Assembly (NCBI GenBank): GCA_948567375.1
Contig: OX419762.1
Location: 40,901,034 to 40,965,033, forward strand
Direction: 5' to 3'
Length of the DNA stretch: 64,000 bases
Source: Lunularia cruciata
Taxonomy: Eukaryota; Streptophyta; Marchantiopsida; Lunulariales; Lunulariaceae
A model generated the notes under the pieces. It worked only from the letters and a program-made list of their open reading frames with translations, did no database searches and was not told the DNA's origin. Numbering within the stretch: position 1 is the first letter of the stretch; each line of letters starts with the position of its first letter. Of the stretch, positions 46,301 through 55,300 are shown piece by piece. The position numbers and the translations under genes are program-made.

Positions 46301-49300
46301 CTTGTAATTGTTACAAGACTCTAAATGAGGTATGTTTTCATAAATTTCAGCACGACACACTAGTTATGTACAAATGAGATCATTATAATGCTAGTCTAAC
46401 ACCTATGTTAGATACCCTCTCGTTAGAGATCAGTTGGTAAAGAAATTTGATTCCTAGTCATTGAAAGCATTTCATCTCGTTGCACTGTATATCATTCATT
46501 GATCTGGATTATATAGTTTGCATTGTATACTATTTTGGAGGTAGACGCTCAACTCTCAGGACCAACAATGGTGTTACCATACCTTGCTAATTCATTTATT
46601 CACATATTTCTGGAGTAACGGAAGTCTTGTGTTAGAAGTATTTATGGATACACTACCACTGCTCACAGGAGTACATCAACACGGATTTCTCGGAAGCTTT
46701 TCAATCTCTCGGTGAGTAATGCACGTACAAAAGACAGGTTATGATTCAAATGCTTATGTAAGGACCCCGAGTTAAGTTACACAAGTTCAAAACGTTCACT
46801 TTTCAGGTGACAGATTTCTCGAAGCTCTCTCAACTTTTCAAGGACTACTTGGAAGACTACAACATGAGTACCCCGAAAATTATGAAACTTGTGTTCTTCA
46901 AAGATGCTATATCTCACATTGCGAGGCTTACACGTGTTTTAAGGCAACCCCGAGGAAATGCGATGCTTGTGGGAGTGGGAGGATCTGGAAAGCAGAGTCT
47001 TACTCGCTTTGCATGCTTTCTATCAGAGTACACATGTTTCCAAATCGAGCTTACAAAAGGCTATAGCAACTTAGAATTCGGGGAGGACCTCAAGAAGATT
47101 TATAAAGTCGCTGGTTAGTGCTGTGCTAAACCATTCACTGAACCTTCGGAATCTTCTGCTGTATAACCAACCTGCTGTAATTAATGTGAATAAACTTGTT
47201 GTGACAATCAATTTATTCAAAAAGACGTTCATACGTTTAAAACCATGATCACTATATATGGTTCAAAAGGACCGCTCGCCAACAGGTAGCTGCAATGACG
47301 AAGTTAAGATGGATGAAGTTAAGTTAGCATTATCTTCACTGGATTAAAGGGCTTGTAAAACAAAGAGATTTATAGAATGCTTTTCTTTGCGTCTTACCTA
47401 GACTGTACCAAGGCCGTCTTGAAATTGCACCATTCATTGGGTTTCAATCGTGAAGTTTTTATTCGTATGTTGCATTTTGGGCTGATTCAAATCATGTACT
47501 GACTGGATTTGCATTTGAGAACCCAGGAATTGATGGCAAACCGATTACTTTCCTCTTTACGGATACCCAGATTGTTAACGAAGGCTTTGTGGAAGACATC
47601 AACAATTTACTGAACTCGGGGGAGGTGCCAGGATTGTTTAGTCTTGATGAGAAAGATCGTTTATGTGTGGACATCAGAGAATATGCTCTCACTCTCGGGA
47701 TACCCTTAACCAAGGATTCACTATATAACTGCTTTATCAACAGGTCTCGAGAGTTCATACATGTCGTGCTTTGCATGAGTCCAGTTGGTGAAGCTCTTAG
47801 ATCGAGATGCCGCCAATTCCCATCCCTTATTAACTGCTGTACTATCGATTGGTTCGACGAATGGCCCGAGGAAGCTCTTCTAACTGTTAGCAATCATTTC
47901 CTAGCCGCCGTTGATTTGGGCACGGATTTGGTGAGTCATTCATGTGAACTCCAAACTTCCAGGATTGACTAAATTGATAAGTTGTGAGCATTCTACAATA
48001 TGGCATGTGCCTTTTCTATAATGAGAAAACAGGCTCCTGCCAATCAATATAATGCGTGATAATCAATCACCATTAGCTACAACAGCAGCTTCGATAACTG
48101 GCTGTGATGACTGATTCAAGGTATCTTTCATCCAGGTGAAGAACAAGGTCGCGAGTATGTGCGTATCAATTCACACGTCCGTATCAGATATGGCGACCAA
48201 GTTTTTCAATGAGCTTAGGAGGAAGTATTACATTACTCCCAAGTCATACCTTGATTGTGTGAACCTTTATGTGGAGTTGTTGAACGAGAAGCGAATTGAA
48301 AGCTATGCTGCTCAAGACAGGTTCATAAATGGTCTGAACAAGCTCAAGGAGACCAATGAACTCATAGCTACAATGAAGGTACCAAAGTAACCCTTAACAT
48401 CCCCGGTTGGAAGATCTTTCTGTCAAGCTCGTGTGATGGTTTGATCCTTGTACTTCTTTCCCTTTTGATTGTTCCATCTATTTGTTTGCAAGTATTCATT
48501 CTATCGAACAAGGTTGCATTTCTTGCTTGTAGGACCAATAGCAGCTAACTCGTATTTAACCACCGCATGATGTACACTGGATGCAGATCGAACTAGGAGA
48601 GTTGCAACCAATTTTAGCAGAAAAATCTCTGATAACCGACAAACTACTGAATGAAGTATCTCTTGAGACAGCGGCCGCTCAAAAGGTGGAGGTCTATACC
48701 CAGCAGTGTATATCATTGCCCGCTGTTTAGCAGAATCTCCTGCTTAATACGAGTACATGTATCTTGCTTATCCAGATTACATTGTAAGTTTGCCTTCTCA
48801 ATCTCGAGGAAGTTCTACAAAGAGATGTGATTTGAAGAACGTGTGGTAAAGAAGAACGCGAGGCATGCCGCTGTGATCACATTTAACGGTGTATTAATCA
48901 TTAGGTCAGTCAGGAGACATCATAATGGACAACACATAAATATACAAGCATACTTAGCAGGCCTCTTGTATACCTCGAAGATTCAAAAACTTGACTTTTG
49001 CTCTTCGACTTATACGATACAGGGAATCTAGAAGTCTTAATGGCAAAAATTAGTCCCAAAACTAATTGAAATCAGAGAACCAGGTGAAAGAAACAGTGGC
49101 CATCGAGGAACAGCAAGTCAAGGTACAGGCTGCTGAGACACAGCTGATCAAGGATGATGCTCAGAAGGATTTGGATGCAGCTATGCCGGCGCTGAATGCA
49201 GCCGTGGAGGCCCTTAACTCTCTAAACAAGAGCGACATCACTGAGTTGAAGTCGTTCGCCAAACCACCATCTCTAGTTCTTCTAACAATGGAAGCGGTCT

Positions 49301-52300
49301 GCATCCTTCTCGGGGAGGCTGTAGGTTGGGATAGTGCCAAAAAGGTGGGTAAGATCTCTTTTCGTTCCAATTTTAGAGCAGTAGATCGCTCGAGTGGGAC
49401 TTAATATTGTTATTTTAATCATGAAATGACCAATACATTGCAGATCATGGCGGACGTTACCTTCATAAAACGGCTCATGGAGTACAACAAGGATGGAATC
49501 ACCCCCAAAATACAGAAGATGCTACAGAAATACATCCATGATCCTCAATTTGTACCAGAAGCAGTACAAAAGCAGAGTAACGCTGCCACCAGTATGTGCA
49601 TGTGGGTTCGGGCTATGAACGTCTACGCTGATGTAGCGAAAGTTGTTGCACCGAAGAAAGCAACTCTAAACAAGGCAGAAGCAGCCCTTAAGCTGGCTGC
49701 AGATACTCTAGCAATAAAGCAGAAACAACTCGCAGATGTAGAGGCACAGGTGGCAAAACTGAAGGCAAATCTGGATATCGTACAAGCCGATATGGACAAA
49801 CTGAAGAGCCAAGCTTTGCTCACAGAGAATCGACTCATCAGAGCTGGAAAGCTCACTGCTGCTCTTGGTGATGAAGCGGTAAATTTCTCGCTTATATCTC
49901 CGTAACCTATGTGAGACCATCTAATAAAGAAGACTGGAGTTGTTGAAGAGAAGATAAAAGGTAAAGTTTCTAAGATTTCGAGAAGTTCTTGTTATGAAAT
50001 CTCTTGCGGCACCAGTGATCAGATTCCGAAACCAACGTATGGGCTAAAGTTGTCAGTTCAGTTTCTTTTGAATTTGATAAGTTTCACAGAGAAGATGAAA
50101 TAAATAGGTACGCTGGAGAGAAACGGCTGCAGAGATCGGAGAGAAAAGGAAGCTGCTTGTCGGTGACGTCTTTTTATGCGCTGTTTGTATCTCATATTAC
50201 GGAGCTTTCTCAGGTCCATACCGAGCAGACCTCGTAAGCAGCTGGATTCAGCGCTGCAAGGTAATACTTTCCAAGACGTCTTACACTATTATTAGAAGCT
50301 GTTAGAGCCTTGAAGATAGTCCAGCATGTAGCAATCATGATCTTCCATCAAAGTCCAGGTAGAATTTTCGGGTAAACTTGAGATTCACGTCAAGTTTGAT
50401 GTAAGATAAATATCTGCAAATAAGCATGTATCCTTCCCATATCTATGTCGGGCAATATCTGAGTAAGTTTAGTTTTTGCTGAAGAAAGATTCGATATCGA
50501 TTTCAACTGCGAAGATTGCGTATATGTGCCAGTTTAGCGGGGCAAGGTCCGCACAGAAACACATGCGGGCCAAGACTTTAGAGATGACTTAAGAATCGAT
50601 TTGCTGCAGATAACTCTTATGTGACTTTTTCCAAATGGCGGAATGGATCAGATTTTTTTCTTTCTTCAATTCCGCTACATATTTTAAAATGAGCGTGTTT
50701 TGTTCAGAAGATGACTGAGTTGTTGAAACGTGTAGCATCTCCACCAGTTTGCCTTCCTGACCAGTCCTTTCCCATTGTATATTGCTCTTGACTTGGATAG
50801 CTCTGGGTCATTTCTTATGCAACAGGACGAAGAGATTCCTGTGTCGGATGATTGCTCGCTACGGGGTATATTGGCATCACCTGTAGAGGTACGAGAGTGG
50901 AATATATGGGGCCTTCCATCGGATAACGTTTCCGTGGACAACGGAATATTAGTAACACGGGGAAGGAGATGGCCTCTGATGATAGATCCCCAAGGACAAG
51001 CGAATAGCTGGATAAAAGCCATGGAAGCGAAGAATGGTCTCCGTGTGGTTCGACTTTCAGATTCCACTTTACTTCGAACGATTGAAAGCAGCATTAGGAT
51101 TGGAAATCCTGTGCTTCTGGAAGATATTGGGGATGTTCTAGATCCTGCATTAGAGCCCATTTTACAAAAGCAGGCAAGCCCCTGACAAAGGACTTGAAAT
51201 AAGAAGTTCCTGCAAAGTCGATATGCTAATTTAGACAATCTATATTTGCGCACTTGTATTCCTGTAGCAGTCACTGATTGGTGTGGTTTGAACAGGTGTT
51301 TGAGAAGAAAGGTCGCTGGCTCATAAGACTAGGAGACACAGATGTGGACTACGACCCTCGGTTCAAATTATATATGACAACAAAACTTTCCAACCCTCAC
51401 TATCTTCCAGAAGTGTGTATCAAGGTCACCCTGGTAAATTTTACGGTGACCATGAAGGGTTTGGAGGACCAACTCCTTGGGGATGTTGTTCGAAAGGAAA
51501 GGGCAGACTTGGAAGAGCAGAACGATAGACTGGTTGTAAGCATCAGCAGTGACAAGAAACAATTGAAGGACTTGGAAGACAAAATTCTTCGACTTTTGAA
51601 AGAAAGTGAAGGAAATATTTTGGACGACGAAGTCTTGATTAACACACTCAATAACTCCAAGCTGACATCAGGAGTGATTCAAAGCCGAGTGAAACAGGCA
51701 GAAATAACAGAAAAAGAAATCAGAACCGCTCGGGAGGAATATCGAGTTGTTGCCAAGCGCGGATCTATTCTCTATTTTATTATATCAGACCTTGCTCTTA
51801 TTGACTCGATGTACCAGTACTCACTCTCCTACTTTGCTCAGCTATTTAACCAATGCATAGACGTAAGCCCCAGGTCAGAGGTGCTTGAGGATCGACTCCA
51901 AATACTGATTCGTTACATGACTGAATTTTTGTACTTAAGTGTAAGTCGTGGTCTTTTTGAGGAGCACAAGTTGACATTTTCTTTCCTCATATGTACATCT
52001 ATCATGAAGTCCATGAATGAAATTAATCTAGATGACTGGAGATTTTTCCTCCTAGGAGGTTCGGATAAGGTGACAGAAGGAGCTCCGGCTAATCCTGAAA
52101 AGCGCCTTATACCAGAGAGAGTCTGGATACAGATTTGGAGGCTTGAAGAAACTCTAGAAGTTTTTAAGAACTTAGCTCAGGACATGACTAAGGCCTGGGC
52201 TCAATGGGTCCCATTTTTCAAATCCACTGAACCTCACTTGTTCACTTTCCCCGGCGGCTGGGAGCAAAGGACTACTCCATTCCAACGGCTCCTGATATTG

Positions 52301-55300
52301 AAGGTCATGAGGGGAGAGAAGTTGGTGTTTGGAGTAAATTCATTTGTAACAGTTCATCTTGGTCCCAAATTCATTGGAAGTGTGCCCCTCCAACTTGAAG
52401 ACATCTTCAAGGACACATCCTGCATAAATCCTGTTATTTTCATCCTTACAACAGGTGCAGATCCGTCCGCCATGCTTCAAAGGTTTGCTGAGAAAATGGA
52501 CCGAAAGGCAGGCGACAGGCTGCACATGATCTCTCTTGGTCAAGGTCAAGGGCCAGTTGCAGAAACTCTGATACAGAAGTCAAGGAAATCTGGTGACTGG
52601 GTTTGTCTTCAGAATTGCCACTTAGCAAGTTCCTGGATGATACCCATGGAACGTATCATTGAGAAGTTTATGCCAGAGAGAGCCGATATTCATCCCGACT
52701 TTCGCCTATGGCTTACTTCATTTCCATCTAAGGACTTTCCCGTCCCAGTTCTCCAGGTAACTTTCCTAATCCCAATCACCGCAGGAGCTCAACAGCTTTT
52801 CTAATGGCCTCCTTATGCTGCAAGCCTGTGACAGTTTGCAAATTGTTTCCCTTCACTTATTGATCGTCGTAGTTGGATTCCATTTGAGAAAAAATATACG
52901 AGGTAGGTGCTAGTTTCAGGTCCTCCTCAGAGTTTCTGATGACTTTGAGTTTTGCAGAATGGCATCAAATTGACTAATGAGCCACCGAAGGGAGTTCGAG
53001 CAAATATGTTACAGTCTTACACGAATGTAACTGAGGAATTTTTAGAGAGCTGTTCCAAATTGCATCCCTGGAAGAAACTGGTATTTGGAATTGCATTCTT
53101 TCATGCAGGCAAGATTACCGTACAACGACTTCTTGATTGAAAGCGTTCAAGTTTATCCGTTGTCCAAGCTCATCCTGGATTTATCCAGTGTCTATAACTA
53201 ATGTATTTTAGTAACTAATGCTGGACATTTCATACAGTTTAAATTCCGGATGATTACTTGCACATGACTAACTTGCTAACCTTGTCTACTATTTTGGTTG
53301 CGCTGACTTGACTGGAACGAAGTTAAGAAAATAACAGAACGCTTGGGATTATGTTTTAACAACATACAGTAACAAAGAGCTTGAACATTACAGTCATACA
53401 AGAGCGAAGAAAATTTGGACCTTTAGGATGGAACGTGAAGTATGACTTCAACAGTAGCGATCTCGAGTGTGCTCTTCAGACCTTGTTTATGTTCTTGGAG
53501 GAGCAACCTGATATACCTTGGCCCGCTTTGCTGTATGTAACAGGTAAATTTATGCTAGTTGACAATCAAGTTCACAACCCACGTAGAATGATGCTAGTCT
53601 TATCAGCAGTATTAAATACTGTACATGAAGCTTTTTAAGTGGGTTTGGCTAGATAGATCAGCTGGAAAAGAGGATGTCGAGACAATGCCTCGTCCGAGTA
53701 CAAGGTATCTGTAACTTCAGATTTCAGGCGATCAACAACCGAAGCTTGGGCCATTGAAACTGAAAATTGGAGTTCTTGTTCTAAGAGGGCATGTGAGAAC
53801 CTAGTACTAATCCTTTGACCGGTACACAGGTGAAATCAATTATGGGGGACGTGTAACAGATGATCTAGACAGACGATGCCTTATGAGCACCTTGAAACTC
53901 TATTATGATCCTGCTGTGTTGTCAGACACATACACTTTTACAAACACTGGGTTGTATGTATCCCCTCCGGAAGGTCCTCATAGTAGCTACGTTGACTACA
54001 TAAAGACATTTCCGACGGCTGAGGGGCCAGATTTATTTGGAATGCATGAAAATGCAAATCTGACCTTTCAACATCAGGAAAGCAACAAAATTTTGAGTGT
54101 TGTCGCTAGCATACAGCCGAAGGCTAGTTCAGTGGGATCTGGAAAGAACGTTGGAGAGACCATTCTGGAGTTGGCAGCCAAACTATTAGAGGGGCTCCCT
54201 GTTCCCTTAAGGCCAGAGGAAGCAACAGAGCACATACCGGAATTTGGACCCACTGGACAAGTTAACTCCTTACTGGTGGTCTTGCAGCAGGTAATAGAAT
54301 GACCTTCTCTTATTTTGGTGCCCTTTTGTGCGTTTCGCTTTGTATTGAAGGATAGATGCTACGATCCTCCAGAGTATGTGAGTATTCCATCTTCACCCCT
54401 ATACGAAATTCCTAGCGGTCAGCCCTACAGATTTTCACCCTGCGCAGCTTTGATCTGGTTGTGTTTGCCAGGAAACCGAAAGGTTTAATCGGCTCCTCAG
54501 GATGCTGAGGGCAACTTTGGTGGAGCTCCAACGGGCGATCAAAGGCTTAGTTGTCATGTCGTCTGATTTGGAAGCCATGTTCAACAACTTCATCGCCAAT
54601 AAAGTCCCTGAATTGTGGAATGCTGTATCTTACCCATCACTGAAACCTCTCACATCATGGATTATTGACTACCACAGAAGGATGGAGTTCATGCGGGTTT
54701 GGATCAAAGATGGAAACCCACTTTGTTATTGGCTCCCTGGTTTCTTTTTCCCTCAGGTAGTAGCATGTCAATATGCTCTGCTTCACTTTATAAGAATCCT
54801 TGTACCTGCTTGACCACGCTTAAAAGTGCCAGGTGCTTTTCCGCACAAGGAAAGACTTCCATCGTATGGTCCTCATATTGCGTTTGCACTGCGCATTATT
54901 TATACACGTTATTCCCAGTACAGAAGTCTAATGCTCGAGATCTTCTGTGGATAAATTTCGGAACCGAAGTCTCCATTTGACCAGGTCAATGGTGGCTTGG
55001 TCACTAATTGATCGGTGCGGTTGGACGTTGGTTCTCTGGTCATGTCAGCAACTATCCCGTTCTTACTCTAGTTTATAACTGTCAATTATCATGTGAAATC
55101 TGTAAAATCTATGATAGATGGCCGTCAATACGTACAGTCGTAGACACTTCTCATTGTTGATGTCCAATGTTAGACAAATCCAAAGTTCTCATCTTTCAGA
55201 CAAAACGTTCTCCAAGCAAGTATGAATCCTGCAGTTGACTATCTGCGGACGAATAACCTGCAGTTTATCCCTTCCATGTGCTTCAACAGGGCTTCATGAC

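Larger units (their letters stand above)
39115..46806. other. Dynein intron 26, 7.7 kb, with nested copia elements
   Basis: The donor after exon 26 and the acceptor TTTTCAG before exon 27 (46807) are canonical and both phase 0; the family sequence continues across (DRRYEQ-VTDFSKLSQLF). The intron holds copia element C (older, antisense) split by copia element D (younger, antisense). About 450 bp at the left end (39115-39570) and 400 bp at the right (46402-46806) are unremarkable intron sequence. Confidence 0.88.

Noticed and set aside
50684..51274. Minus-strand open frame of 196 codons
   Set aside because: It is the antisense shadow of dynein exon 34 and its flanks; the plus strand has conserved dynein motifs and good splice sites.
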